Positions 19,927 to 28,218 of a stretch of 49,013 nucleotides of DNA are shown piece after piece. Numbering within the stretch: position 1 is the stretch's first letter; the number at the start of each line of letters is the position of its first letter. The DNA lies in contig NZ_PYLQ01000019.1 in assembly GCF_003024685.1 (NCBI RefSeq), positions 1 through 49,013 of the forward strand. The letters run 5' to 3'. Both the position numbers and the translations under genes were made by a program. This stretch comes from Faecalibacillus intestinalis (lineage in GTDB: Bacteria > Bacillota_I > Bacilli_A > Erysipelotrichales > Coprobacillaceae). Under the pieces are notes generated by a model. It was not told the origin of the DNA, did no database searches, and was given only the letters and a program-made list of their open reading frames with translations.

Positions 19927-22174
19927 TATTGATACCATCTATAAAGATGGTATTTTTTGTTCTAAGAACAAGTATTCTAAAACATATAGGTTTAAGGATA
20001 TTAATTATTCAATTGCTTCAAAGGATGAAAAGGTTGGATTATTTTTGAATTATAGTGAATTGCTTAATTCATTAGACAGTTCAACAATGACAAAGATTAC
20101 AATCAATAATAGAAAAATTAATATAAAAGAATTTAAAGAAAAGATTTTAATTCCATTAAGAAATGATCATCTTGATAAATATCGAAAAGAATACAATGAT
20201 ATGTTATTAGAGAAAGTATCTGGAGCAGATGGAATTATTCAAGAAAAGTATATAACAATAACTGCCTTTAAAAAGAATGTAGAAGAAGCAAGAAATTTCT
20301 TTTCAAGGGTAACTGTGGAATTATCATCTCATTTTTCTAAATTGGGTTCTCAATTAGAAGAACTTGATGCTATTGAAAGATTAAAAATTCTTCATGATTT
20401 TTATAGAAATGGACATGAAGAACAGTTTTCATTTGATATGGATGTTTCAATGAGAAAGGGACATCATTTTAAAGATGCTATCTGTCCACAAATGCCAAAG
20501 TTTCATGATAAATATTTTCAATTAGGAGATAAGTATGGAAGAGTTATGTATTTAAGTGAGTATGCAAGATATGTAAAAGACAGTTTTATTTCAGAACTTT
20601 GTTCATTAAATAAAAATCTTATGTATTCAATGGATATTATTACAGTTCCAACAGACGAGGCAGTAAAAGAAGTTGAAAGAAAATGGCTCGGTGTTGAAAC
20701 TAATATCACAAATTGGCAAAGAAGACAGAATGCTAATAACAATTTCAGTGCTGTAATTCCTTATGATATGGAACTTCAAAGAAAAGAGAGCAAAGAATTT
20801 TTAGATGATTTAACAGTAAGGGATCAACGTATGATGTTGGGCTGTATGACAATCGTTCATTTAGCTGATAGTCTAGAAGAACTTGATAATGATACAGAAA
20901 CACTTATGGCGATTGCAAGAAAGTATATGTGTGAATTGGATATATTGTTTTTTGCAAGCAGACAGCTAGATGGTCTATCAAGTGTTTTACCAATTGGAAC
21001 AAATAAGCTAAATATTGTAAGAACATTACTTACAGAAAGCATGGCTGTTTTTATACCGTTTAGAGCACAGGAAGTTGTTGATGATGGAGGCATTTGGTTT
21101 GGACAAAATGCTATTACAAATAATTTAATTATGTGCAATAAAGAAAAATTGATGAATCCTAATGCCTTTCAGTTAGGAGTACCTGGTTCTGGAAAATCCT
21201 TTTTAACAAAGGAACAAATCGTATTTTTAGCTCTTGCAACTCAAGATGATATTATTATCTGTGATCCAGAAGCAGAGTATTCACTTTTAGTTAAAGAGTT
21301 GGGAGGAGAAGTTATAACGATTGCAGCAGGAAGTGAAAATCATATTAATGCAATGGATATGCTGGAAGGTTATGGTGATAGTGGTAATCCAGTTGGAGAT
21401 AAGTCACAATTTATCATGTCTTTATTTGAACAGTTGGATAGAGATGGAATTAAACCAGTAGACAGGTCAATTATTGATAGATGTGTAACTTTGGTATTTC
21501 AGGATTATTATCGAACAAGAAAAATGCCTACACTTGTTACGTTGAGAGAGAAACTGTTAGAACAACCTGAAATAGAAGCAAGAAGTTTGGCTTTGAAACT
21601 TGAACTGTTTACAGATGGATCATTGGATGCATTTGCACACCAAACAAATGTAAATACTTCAAGCAGAATTGTATCGTATGATATTTTTAAGCTTGGAAAA
21701 CAATTAAAGACAATGGGGCTATTAGTAATCACAGACGCAATGATTAACCGTGTTAATGAAAATTGGCGAAAAGGTAAAAGGACACACATCATTCTTGATG
21801 AATTTCATGTGGTTTTTGAAAATGAAGAGAGTGCTTCTTTCTTTAATTCGGCATGGAGACAATTTAGAAAAAGAGATGGCTATCCTATTGGAATTACACA
21901 AAATGTTGAATATCTGTTAGATAGTGTTCAGGCAAGTACGATGCTTTCTAACAGTGAGTTTGTTGTTATGTTAAATCAATCATATCAAGATAGAGAAAAG
22001 CTTGCGAAATTACTGAATATCTCTGATGAGCAGTTAAGTTATATAACTAATGCACAATCAGGGTGTGGACTTATTAAGTATGGTGGAAACATCGTACCTT
22101 TTATAAATAGATTTCCAAAAAATACATTGTTATATAAATTGATGTCAACAAAACCATCAGAAAAAAATAAATAA
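19838..22174 (+). CDS. virB4: VirB4-like conjugation ATPase
   Basis: A 778-residue ATPase that energises the type IV channel. The start is either TTG 19838 (GGAG only 4 nt away) or ATG 19847 (13 nt away); neither is ideal. The N-terminus VPKSAQDLIDIDTIYKDGIF followed by YSKTYRFKDINYSIASK is standard for this family. Walker A is LGVPGSGKSFLTKEQ (about 445-459), and the DPEAEYSLLVKELGG strand follows. Walker B is HIILDEFHVVFENEE (about 650), then QFRKRDGYPIGITQN. A terminator-like hairpin (19932-19953) lies near the 5' end of the coding sequence. Confidence 0.93.
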   Translation: MIHMIKSYERLKKQNKEKISVPKSAQDLIDIDTIYKDGIFCSKNKYSKTYRFKDINYSIASKDEKVGLFLNYSELLNSLDSSTMTKITINNRKINIKEFKEKILIPLRNDHLDKYRKEYNDMLLEKVSGADGIIQEKYITITAFKKNVEEARNFFSRVTVELSSHFSKLGSQLEELDAIERLKILHDFYRNGHEEQFSFDMDVSMRKGHHFKDAICPQMPKFHDKYFQLGDKYGRVMYLSEYARYVKDSFISELCSLNKNLMYSMDIITVPTDEAVKEVERKWLGVETNITNWQRRQNANNNFSAVIPYDMELQRKESKEFLDDLTVRDQRMMLGCMTIVHLADSLEELDNDTETLMAIARKYMCELDILFFASRQLDGLSSVLPIGTNKLNIVRTLLTESMAVFIPFRAQEVVDDGGIWFGQNAITNNLIMCNKEKLMNPNAFQLGVPGSGKSFLTKEQIVFLALATQDDIIICDPEAEYSLLVKELGGEVITIAAGSENHINAMDMLEGYGDSGNPVGDKSQFIMSLFEQLDRDGIKPVDRSIIDRCVTLVFQDYYRTRKMPTLVTLREKLLEQPEIEARSLALKLELFTDGSLDAFAHQTNVNTSSRIVSYDIFKLGKQLKTMGLLVITDAMINRVNENWRKGKRTHIILDEFHVVFENEESASFFNSAWRQFRKRDGYPIGITQNVEYLLDSVQASTMLSNSEFVVMLNQSYQDREKLAKLLNISDEQLSYITNAQSGCGLIKYGGNIVPFINRFPKNTLLYKLMSTKPSEKNK
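19932..19958 (+). terminator. terminator-like hairpin at the start of virB4
   Basis: ATACCATCT (19932-19940) pairs perfectly with AGATGGTAT (19945-19953), with a run of T to 19958. It lies just after the prgI stop but within virB4 codons. Confidence 0.5.
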
Positions 22175-22186
22175 TATTAAATATAA

Positions 22187-22220
22187 GCGAAAGGATATGA
22201 ATACATATCTTTTCGCATTT
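22187..22220 (+). terminator. hairpin after virB4
   Basis: GCGAAAGGATATG (22187-22199) pairs with CATATCTTTTCGC (22204-22216), 13 bp with one G-T pair. A short T tract follows, then the next gene's GAAGGGAG. Confidence 0.6.
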
Positions 22221-22239
22221 CATGAAGGGAGAAACCATT

Positions 22240-22986
22240 ATGGATAAACAATTGCCAGCAATATACAATGATCCTTACATTAGTGAATATTTTAAAATAC
22301 TTTATAAGGAACATAAAGAAAATAAAATAAATGAAACTAAAGAATTACTCGATTATATTTCAAATATGGAAAAGAAAATAGATTATATGACAAGTGAAGT
22401 TTTAGAATTAAAGAATACAATAGAACAATTACAAAATCCAACTATTCGAGAAACTATGAAAAGTATAACTGAAGATATAAAAAAGACAGTAGATAATGGA
22501 AAGAAACAATTAAGTGATATAAAATCAAATATTTTATCTTCAGTAAAAGAATATGTGAATCAGTTTAAACAACATGGTAAACAGGCAGTTATCAAAACGA
22601 TTGAAATTTCACATTTTAAAGTGGCTCTTAGAAAATTCCATAGATCACTTTTTAAATGTGTTAATAAAACACATCTACTTATAAATAAATGTGATGCTGT
22701 TACTAACGAATTAAGAAATACAAAGATGAATTTTAAAAATATCGGAGCAATTATTATGGGGAAGCCACCAGTTAATAAAAGACCAGAAGTGAATAAAATG
22801 AATTTTATTCAAAAAACATCACGTTCAATGCTGTCTAATTTAGAAAAAATGATTGCAAAAACTTCAAAGATGATTCATCAAGTGGATAATATAGATAAAA
22901 AGTCTGTAAAAAGTGAAATAAAATATTTAGAAAGCAAGACGGCAGAAAAATCAATAAAAAATAAAATGAAAGAAAAAATAAGATAG
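22240..22986 (+). CDS. DUF6674-like coiled-coil ICE protein
   Basis: A 248-residue soluble protein from ATG 22240 (GGGAG upstream). The N-terminal segment LPAIYNDPYISEYFKILYKE and a following helical region (LDYISNMEKKIDYMTSEVLELKNTI, split around residue 50) match what I recall of the DUF6674 family in Tn1549-like elements. The rest is Lys-rich and mostly helical, and the C-terminus is very basic (KSIKNKMKEKIR). No catalytic motif is seen. Its place between virB4 and the hydrolase suggests a structural or regulatory role in transfer. Confidence 0.6.
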   Translation: MDKQLPAIYNDPYISEYFKILYKEHKENKINETKELLDYISNMEKKIDYMTSEVLELKNTIEQLQNPTIRETMKSITEDIKKTVDNGKKQLSDIKSNILSSVKEYVNQFKQHGKQAVIKTIEISHFKVALRKFHRSLFKCVNKTHLLINKCDAVTNELRNTKMNFKNIGAIIMGKPPVNKRPEVNKMNFIQKTSRSMLSNLEKMIAKTSKMIHQVDNIDKKSVKSEIKYLESKTAEKSIKNKMKEKIR

Positions 22987-22999
22987 TGAGGGGAATATA

Positions 23000-23389
23000 A
23001 TGAAGTATTTTAACAATGAACATAAAAAAGCATATCATTTAGCTATAGAAAAAAGTGGAATTAATGATGTTTATCATCAATCGCTATTTTATACATTAAC
23101 CATTGATAAAGATTGCAGAGAGCATATTAATGATCTTTATGATTTTAATAGAAATAGTATTAAACTGTCAGGACTAGACAAATCATGGCATACTTCAGGA
23201 TCAATTAATACAACGCTGATGGGTTTCAATTTGTTCAATGGTTATGTAGATGAAAAAAATGCAAAAGTTTCAACACCTTATGAACTGTTTTCATGTGAAT
23301 ACAGTTCTTTTTTTATGGAGTCAATAAAATTAAGATATCCTGAATATTATAAATCTAGAAAAGATAAGAGTTTTGATAACTGTTTATGA
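23000..23389 (+). CDS. DUF6075-like protein
   Basis: A 129-residue protein after GAGGGGA, matching my recollection of DUF6075 proteins in Firmicutes ICEs: NDVYHQSLFYTLTIDKDCRE, LDKSWHTSGSINTTLMGFNLF, and a C-terminal PYELFSCEYSSFFMESIKLR with LRYPEYYKSR. No enzymatic motif is evident. Its stop overlaps the next start (ATGA), so the two are translationally coupled. Confidence 0.7.
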   Translation: MKYFNNEHKKAYHLAIEKSGINDVYHQSLFYTLTIDKDCREHINDLYDFNRNSIKLSGLDKSWHTSGSINTTLMGFNLFNGYVDEKNAKVSTPYELFSCEYSSFFMESIKLRYPEYYKSRKDKSFDNCL

Positions 23390-24900
23390 TAAAGAATATT
23401 AAGACAAAAGAAACAATTAAGGATATTAAGACTCTTGATAAGAAAAAGATGCTAGATTCTTTTAATAAAAAGCAAAGTATTAATACAAAAAATAATGTAC
23501 AGGATAAAAAGGAAAATAAGGAGTCAAATTATGCAATAAATAAAATCAAAGGTACAAGTGAAAAAACACTTGTTAGTGCTAGAATAAAAATAAAGAAATA
23601 TCGAAACCAAAAAAGAAAAAATGAAAAGCTTATAAAAGAATACAGTACAAAAAAGGGTAATATCAAATTAAAAAACATAAAATTATCAACAGCTAAGAAT
23701 AAAATTAATTCCAGAACAAGTGGTAATTTATCGAACACAATTAATCAAACTTTGTCGAATCAGACAATAAGTCAATCAAGAATGTTGAACAAATATAGAA
23801 AATCATTAAATAAGTTCAATGGAACAACCACGATGAAATATTCAGGTAATAAAATTATAGATTTTATAAAAAAGCTGATAAGTTTTGTAAAAAAGCCAAT
23901 AGCAATCATGAATCATTTGATTTCTTATGGAACAGGAATGATTATTCTAATAGTGATTGTTTTATTTATTGGAGTATTTTCTGCTTTGTCAGATGATTCT
24001 AGTGTAAATACGTCTGTAGAAGGACTTAATTCAGAAGTAATAGCTTATACACCAGTGATTGAAAAATATGCGTTGGAAAGTGGGATTGGTGATTATGTTT
24101 CTTTGATACAGGCAGTAATGATGCAAGAAAGCGGAGGAAAGGGAAATGACCCTATGCAATCATCAGAATGTGGATTTAATGAAAAATATCCAAGGGTGCA
24201 TAATGGAATAACAGATGCTGATTATTCCATTAAGGTAGGAATACAACATTTAGCTAGTTGCTTAAATGATGCAAAAGTAGCTTCAAGTGGAGATACCGAG
24301 CATATATCATTAGCCCTTCAAGGGTATAATTATGGAAACGGATATATAAGTTGGGCAAATGAACATTTTGGAGGATATACTAGAGCAAATGCAAAGGTAT
24401 TTTCTGATGAAATGAAGGCAAAATTAAAAACAAATGTTTATGGTGATCCTGATTATGTTGCACATGTTTTAAGGTATTATCATATTGGAAATAACAATAT
24501 AGTAGAAGTTGCAAAGTCACAAGTTGGAACAACAAGCGGAAGTAAATATTGGACATGGTATGGATTTAATAAAAAAGTAAATTGGTGTGCCATTTTTGTA
24601 TCATGGTGTGCAAATGAAAGTGGAATGTTAGATGATAGCTCAGTACCAAAGTTTTCTCTATGTACAGATGGAGAAAATTGGTATAAGAAAAATAACAGAT
24701 GGAAAGATAAATCTTATGTACCAATGACAGGAAATATCATATTTTTTGATTGGCAACGGGATGGGCATACAGATCATGTAGGTATTGTTGAAAAAGTTGA
24801 AAATGGAAAAGTATTCACTATAGAAGGTAATAGCAAAGATGAGGTAAAAGAAAAAAATTATAATTTAAATAGTAAATCTATTTATGGGTATGGAGTTTAA
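23386..24900 (+). CDS. CwlT-like lysozyme/CHAP cell wall hydrolase
   Basis: A 504-residue two-domain peptidoglycan hydrolase that opens the wall for the conjugation channel. A long basic, Asn/Lys-rich cytoplasmic region (about 1-180) precedes one membrane helix (GMIILIVIVLFIGVFSAL, about 185-202). Outside lies a transglycosylase-like domain (YVSLIQAVMMQESGGKGNDP, with the catalytic Glu about 245; then ALQGYNYGNGYISWA). A CHAP-type endopeptidase follows with NWCAIFVSWCANESGM (catalytic Cys) and DGHTDHVGIVEKVE (His). It is the last gene of the transfer block. The cytoplasmic tail is longer than in Tn916 CwlT. Confidence 0.9.
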   Translation: MIKNIKTKETIKDIKTLDKKKMLDSFNKKQSINTKNNVQDKKENKESNYAINKIKGTSEKTLVSARIKIKKYRNQKRKNEKLIKEYSTKKGNIKLKNIKLSTAKNKINSRTSGNLSNTINQTLSNQTISQSRMLNKYRKSLNKFNGTTTMKYSGNKIIDFIKKLISFVKKPIAIMNHLISYGTGMIILIVIVLFIGVFSALSDDSSVNTSVEGLNSEVIAYTPVIEKYALESGIGDYVSLIQAVMMQESGGKGNDPMQSSECGFNEKYPRVHNGITDADYSIKVGIQHLASCLNDAKVASSGDTEHISLALQGYNYGNGYISWANEHFGGYTRANAKVFSDEMKAKLKTNVYGDPDYVAHVLRYYHIGNNNIVEVAKSQVGTTSGSKYWTWYGFNKKVNWCAIFVSWCANESGMLDDSSVPKFSLCTDGENWYKKNNRWKDKSYVPMTGNIIFFDWQRDGHTDHVGIVEKVENGKVFTIEGNSKDEVKEKNYNLNSKSIYGYGV

Positions 24901-24964
24901 GAAATAATAGCCTGTTATAAATTTATTATTGTCATATTTTATCGTATTATGGCTTTTATTATGA

Positions 24965-24988
24965 TATAATCTTTAAGCACTTATGTGC
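24965..24988 (+). promoter_or_regulatory. promoter and 5' hairpin of the type I toxin mRNA
   Basis: An extended -10 element, TG-A-TATAAT (TATAAT at 24965-24970), is followed 6 nt later by GCAC-TTAT-GTGC (24977-24988), which would form a stem-loop at the extreme 5' end of the RNA. No convincing -35 is seen. Confidence 0.55.
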
Positions 24989-25060
24989 CTATGGAGGATC
25001 TAGCATGTTTAAACATCATACTAGGAGACTAGCATTGATGTGACATTAAGAGAGGATTAA

Positions 25061-25120
25061 ATGGAATATTTAATTATTCTTTATTTAATTCTAGTTATTA
25101 CCGCTTTTATATTGAAGTAG
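25061..25120 (+). CDS. 19-residue hydrophobic type I toxin candidate
   Basis: A tiny gene with its own ribosome site (AGAGAGG, 5-6 nt before ATG 25061). The product, MEYLIILYLILVITAFILK, is a single hydrophobic helix with a terminal Lys, the form of Ibs/Fst-type membrane toxins. The surrounding RNA layout is that of a type I system: a long 5' leader, a convergent short antisense transcript, a shared bidirectional terminator and two 17-nt direct repeats. Classical Fst proteins are longer (about 33 residues). Function is inferred from context only. Confidence 0.6.
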   Translation: MEYLIILYLILVITAFILK

Positions 25121-25133
25121 TTTTAACTGCTTA

Positions 25134-25214
25134 AGTCTATTGATGCTAGTATCCAAAATAGTGAAAAAGGAAGAATTGCCGTTCTTCCTTTTTCTTTAGT
25201 CTATTAATGCTAGT
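25134..25214. repeat. direct repeats DRa/DRb around a shared terminator
   Basis: AGTCTATTRATGCTAGT occurs at 25134-25150 and 25198-25214 with one mismatch. The copies flank the hairpin at 25164-25193. Both contain ATGCTAGT, the complement of ACTAGCAT in the toxin mRNA leader (25028-25035). Confidence 0.75.
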
Positions 25215-25225
25215 CCTATGACTAC
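25162..25225 (-). ncRNA. antisense RNA of the type I toxin locus
   Basis: On the minus strand an extended -10, TG-A-TATACT (25237-25232), predicts a start near 25225. The RNA would run through direct repeat DRb and end at the bidirectional hairpin, giving about 64 nt. It would share ACTAGCAT with the toxin mRNA leader and could pair with DRa in that mRNA and with the shared terminator. These are the usual contact points in par/Fst-type antitoxin RNAs. Confidence 0.55.
25164..25195. terminator. bidirectional terminator of the type I locus
   Basis: AAAAAGGAAGAA (25164-25175) and TTCTTCCTTTTT (25182-25193) form a perfect 12-bp stem with loop TTGCCG. It has a U tract in either direction. Confidence 0.8.
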
Positions 25226-25282
25226 GTCTATAGTATATCACATTTTTTACAAAATTAAAGTTGCATTTTATTTTTTATAGAT

Positions 25283-25663
25283 TTATTTCAAAATACGATA
25301 AATTATAAATGAACCCACAAATCCTAAAAGAATGCTTGAAATATCAAAATATCCTGTTAATGTAAGTAATTTTACTAATTTGAATATAATTATAATTATG
25401 AATGATGATATGATAAAGTTCTTGTTTGAGTTTAATTTAGAGAAAACTCTTGGAAGAAGATATCCTAATGGCATAAATTGAACAAAAGAAATAATACATT
25501 GTTTTATTGAAATGCTATGTAGTGGTACTAAATTTGTTGAATGACAAATAGCTTCAAAATACGAAAGTCCACCTATATTGTTAATACCTTGATTTATATA
25601 TGAAATGAATATCATTAATATGAGATATATTGTTAAAAGATATTTATATGTTGATTTCTTCAT
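25283..25663 (-). CDS. VanZ-like membrane protein (first copy)
   Basis: A 126-residue membrane protein with four hydrophobic segments. It carries VanZ-family features: TNLVPLHS after the first loop, FVQFMPLGYLLPR in the middle and a terminal GYFDISSILLGFVGSFIIY. VanZ gives low-level teicoplanin resistance in Tn1546; most relatives are of unknown role, often beside bacteriocin or regulatory genes. ATG is 9 nt after AGGAG. The start overlaps the upstream kinase gene by 20 nt, so it is the last gene of the minus-strand regulator operon. A second VanZ-like gene lies divergently at 28219. Confidence 0.78.
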   Translation of the reverse strand: MKKSTYKYLLTIYLILMIFISYINQGINNIGGLSYFEAICHSTNLVPLHSISIKQCIISFVQFMPLGYLLPRVFSKLNSNKNFIISSFIIIIIFKLVKLLTLTGYFDISSILLGFVGSFIIYRILK

Positions 25664-26888
25664 TTGTTTTAGCTCCTGTTTTTAAAATTATATATTTAGA
25701 GTAGAGTGTTTTTTCATAATTGTCGTATGCTTCACCGTTATATTTCATTACAATATCATTAACTATTTTCAAACCTAATCCATGATTTTCACCCTTGGAA
25801 GATTTAAAGTGTGATTTGATGGGATTTTTTATTGAATGATTACAAATTTTAATAATTATGTCATGATTATATACAATATCAACATTTATTGTATTGTTAG
25901 ATGTATTTTCTAAAGCATTATCTATTAAATTCATTAGAATAATTAAAATGTCAAAGCCCATATTGCTTAGTTGTGATAAGTCCGTTGAATGAATATCAAA
26001 GTTGATATTATTATTAGATTCTATGATTGAGTTAAGATAGCTGTCAATATAAGAAATATTGCAGAAGCGATTCATTTTTAATGTAACGTTTGTATTTATT
26101 AATTGATCAATATATTGTAAAGAATCTTCTGTATTTTGATATGCGATAAGTTGCTTAAGATTAAGTAAATGGTTTTTATAATCATGTTTTAATTTTTTTA
26201 AATCTTCGTTTTCTATTTTAAGACCTTGATAATAAGCTTTATCAAGTTGTTGAGCTTTATACATAGATATATTTATATCTTCTTTTCTTTTAAGAATGTA
26301 ACAGTAATTAAGAGAAACTACTATAATTATTGATAAAAGAAGAAATCCTAAAATGAGTAAACCCAAATAATAATTTAAGTTATTAATAAAGAAATTATAG
26401 GATAAAATAAACATGAATATAAAAAGTATGATATTAATCAGTATTATAAGAACAAGATCATAAATATTGAATTGCACTGAATTATTTAAGAATGATAATT
26501 CGTTTAAATAATAGAAAACCATTAAACTCATAAAAATTGCAATGCAGTCAATGTTTGCCGAATAAAAAATTGAAAACTGAGTAGAATTTTCAAGCATAAA
26601 AATAAGAAAAACATAGCTTAGTAGATAAAATAATACAATAATTAAAGAATTATAATATGACTGAAAAAAATTTAATTTTCTAATCAGCATAAAACATATA
26701 GTAAAATAGATAAGTTTTAAAAGAGAACTTAAAAGAAAATAATCATTAATAAAGCTCATAGAAATAGCATAAATAACAGTTGTTATTAAGCAGTTTTTTA
26801 TAATAATTATCTTTGATTCATTATGATTGCTGAAAGAAAATAATATTCCTATAAGAATACCAATAACATAATTATATATTTCTAGCAT
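25644..26888 (-). CDS. AgrC/GHKL-type sensor histidine kinase
   Basis: A 414-residue membrane kinase. The N-terminal half holds about six hydrophobic helices, as in peptide-sensing AgrC/ComD kinases. The cytoplasmic half has the H-box LKKLKHDYKNHLLNLKQLI (His near residue 240), an N-box at LIDNALENTSNN, and a G-box in GENHGLGLKIVNDIV. It overlaps the upstream response regulator gene by 17 nt. No AgrB/AgrD pair lies next to it, so its signal is unknown: perhaps a peptide from another locus, or the secreted protein encoded divergently. Confidence 0.88.
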   Translation of the reverse strand: MLEIYNYVIGILIGILFSFSNHNESKIIIIKNCLITTVIYAISMSFINDYFLLSSLLKLIYFTICFMLIRKLNFFQSYYNSLIIVLFYLLSYVFLIFMLENSTQFSIFYSANIDCIAIFMSLMVFYYLNELSFLNNSVQFNIYDLVLIILINIILFIFMFILSYNFFINNLNYYLGLLILGFLLLSIIIVVSLNYCYILKRKEDINISMYKAQQLDKAYYQGLKIENEDLKKLKHDYKNHLLNLKQLIAYQNTEDSLQYIDQLINTNVTLKMNRFCNISYIDSYLNSIIESNNNINFDIHSTDLSQLSNMGFDILIILMNLIDNALENTSNNTINVDIVYNHDIIIKICNHSIKNPIKSHFKSSKGENHGLGLKIVNDIVMKYNGEAYDNYEKTLYSKYIILKTGAKTNEEINI

Positions 26889-27540
26889 TATAAATACTCC
26901 TTTCTAAAATTTTAATTTTTAAATCTTTTTGATTTCTTCTACTTACTTGAAATTCATTGTGGTTTATTTTAACAGTTCCTTTATTATAAATAGGTTCCAT
27001 ATCTAAATTAATAATAATATTACGATTGATTTGATAGAAACGTTCATCTAATTCTTTTGATAAAAGAGATAAGGATTTTTCAGAAAGCTTTATTTTAGAA
27101 TTGTTATTGAGATAAATAGTGGTATCACGTAAACTATATTCAATATAAGCAATCTGATTAAAATATATATCAAATTCTTTACCATCTTTTATAATTGTTA
27201 GATGTTCTTTTTTTATTATTCTACAAATGATATCGTCAATTTCTTCTAAATGGCTTTTTTCAACGAAACCAACAACATTTCTATTAAAACATTTTTTGAT
27301 CATTTCATCATGACTTGAAATAAAAATGATATCAAGGTGTTTATATGATAAAGATTGGGCGATATCAATACCGCTAATATTCGGCATTTCTATATCCAAA
27401 AATAAAAGTTCAAAGGAATCTATATGATTTTTTAAATCGTTATAATTTGTGTATATTGAAATATCAAAATGATATTTAGACAAATAATTTTCTAAACTTT
27501 TACAAAATGAAATATTATCATCCAATATTGCAACTCTCAT
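26872..27540 (-). CDS. LytTR response regulator (first system)
   Basis: A 222-residue regulator of the AgrA/ComE class. The receiver domain has the acidic pair DD (7-8), the phosphoacceptor Asp49 in LFLDIEMPNISG and ISS at the signalling Thr/Ser position. The C-terminal LytTR domain runs from about 120 to 220 (IAYIEYSLRDTTIYL, FYQINRNIIINLD, VSRRNQKDLK). GAGGTGA lies 7 nt before the ATG. LytTR proteins bind 9-10-bp direct repeats; a matching pair lies in the divergent promoter region (27595-27623). Confidence 0.92.
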   Translation of the reverse strand: MRVAILDDNISFCKSLENYLSKYHFDISIYTNYNDLKNHIDSFELLFLDIEMPNISGIDIAQSLSYKHLDIIFISSHDEMIKKCFNRNVVGFVEKSHLEEIDDIICRIIKKEHLTIIKDGKEFDIYFNQIAYIEYSLRDTTIYLNNNSKIKLSEKSLSLLSKELDERFYQINRNIIINLDMEPIYNKGTVKINHNEFQVSRRNQKDLKIKILERSIYNARNI

Positions 27541-27594
27541 ATAATCACCTCACTTTACAATTTAATTATATATGATTTAAATGAATGAAAAAAT

Positions 27595-27662
27595 ACCATC
27601 CATGAGTATTTAAGACCATTCATTCCTTAAATGTTTATTTTTTAATATTCTATACATAAAAT
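27595..27662 (+). promoter_or_regulatory. LytTR operator and promoter of the secreted-protein gene
   Basis: ACCATCCAT (27595-27603) and ACCATTCAT (27615-27623) are direct repeats with a 20-bp period, the geometry of LytTR regulator sites. They are followed by -10 candidates TATACA (27651) or TAAAAT (27657). On the opposite strand a TATAAT-like element precedes the regulator gene, so the site could control both directions. Confidence 0.65.
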
Positions 27663-27704
27663 GTAAGTAGCTGGCCAGGTAATATGAAAAAAGGAGAAAA
27701 AATT

Positions 27705-28217
27705 ATGAAAAAAATAATAGTAATGCTTTTGAGCTTAATGATTATGACAAGTGTAGGAACTATGAATGTTTCAGCACTAGAAAGTGTAAATAATAATATT
27801 TACTATGATGAAAAAGGAAATTATGATAATCCAGAGACGGGAGAATATTTTCATTGGGACAATTCTAATGCAAGATCAACAGCTAAGTCATTTTCATTTA
27901 AAATTAGATATTCATTAAAATCAGGAAGTTTTAAATTAAAAGGTACAAATTCAAAAATTAGAATTAGTAATGCTACTTTTGTTTATGCAAGTGGAAGTAA
28001 AGCAAGTTGTTGTTCTAAACATAGATTTACGGTTAATTTAAGAAGAGATGGTTTATCTAATAATGAAGCAACTTTCTATGCACCATTTACAAGTGCAAAA
28101 ACTGTTAGTTTAGGTGGAGGTTTTTCAACATCTTCAAGCTATCTTGTAGAAATTTCAAATAATGATAATTTACCATCTGGAATTTATCTTTCAGGTAGTG
28201 GAACGGTTGAAAATTAG
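27705..28217 (+). CDS. secreted protein, unknown function
   Basis: A 170-residue exported protein. I chose ATG 27705 because AAAGGAG is well placed; an in-frame ATG at 27684 lies upstream of it. A Sec signal peptide is clear (KKIIVMLLSLMIMTSVG, then NVSALES with probable cleavage after VSA, about 25). The mature part is Ser/Gly/Thr-rich and probably all beta: TAKSFSFKIRYSLKSGSFKL, GSKASCCSKHRFTV, and a C-terminal LPSGIYLSGSGTVEN. An adjacent Cys pair is the only cysteine feature. The LytTR-type operator upstream suggests it is the main output of the divergent two-component system. It could be a bacteriocin-like or surface factor; I cannot name it. Confidence 0.7.
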   Translation: MKKIIVMLLSLMIMTSVGTMNVSALESVNNNIYYDEKGNYDNPETGEYFHWDNSNARSTAKSFSFKIRYSLKSGSFKLKGTNSKIRISNATFVYASGSKASCCSKHRFTVNLRRDGLSNNEATFYAPFTSAKTVSLGGGFSTSSSYLVEISNNDNLPSGIYLSGSGTVEN

Positions 28218-28218
28218 T

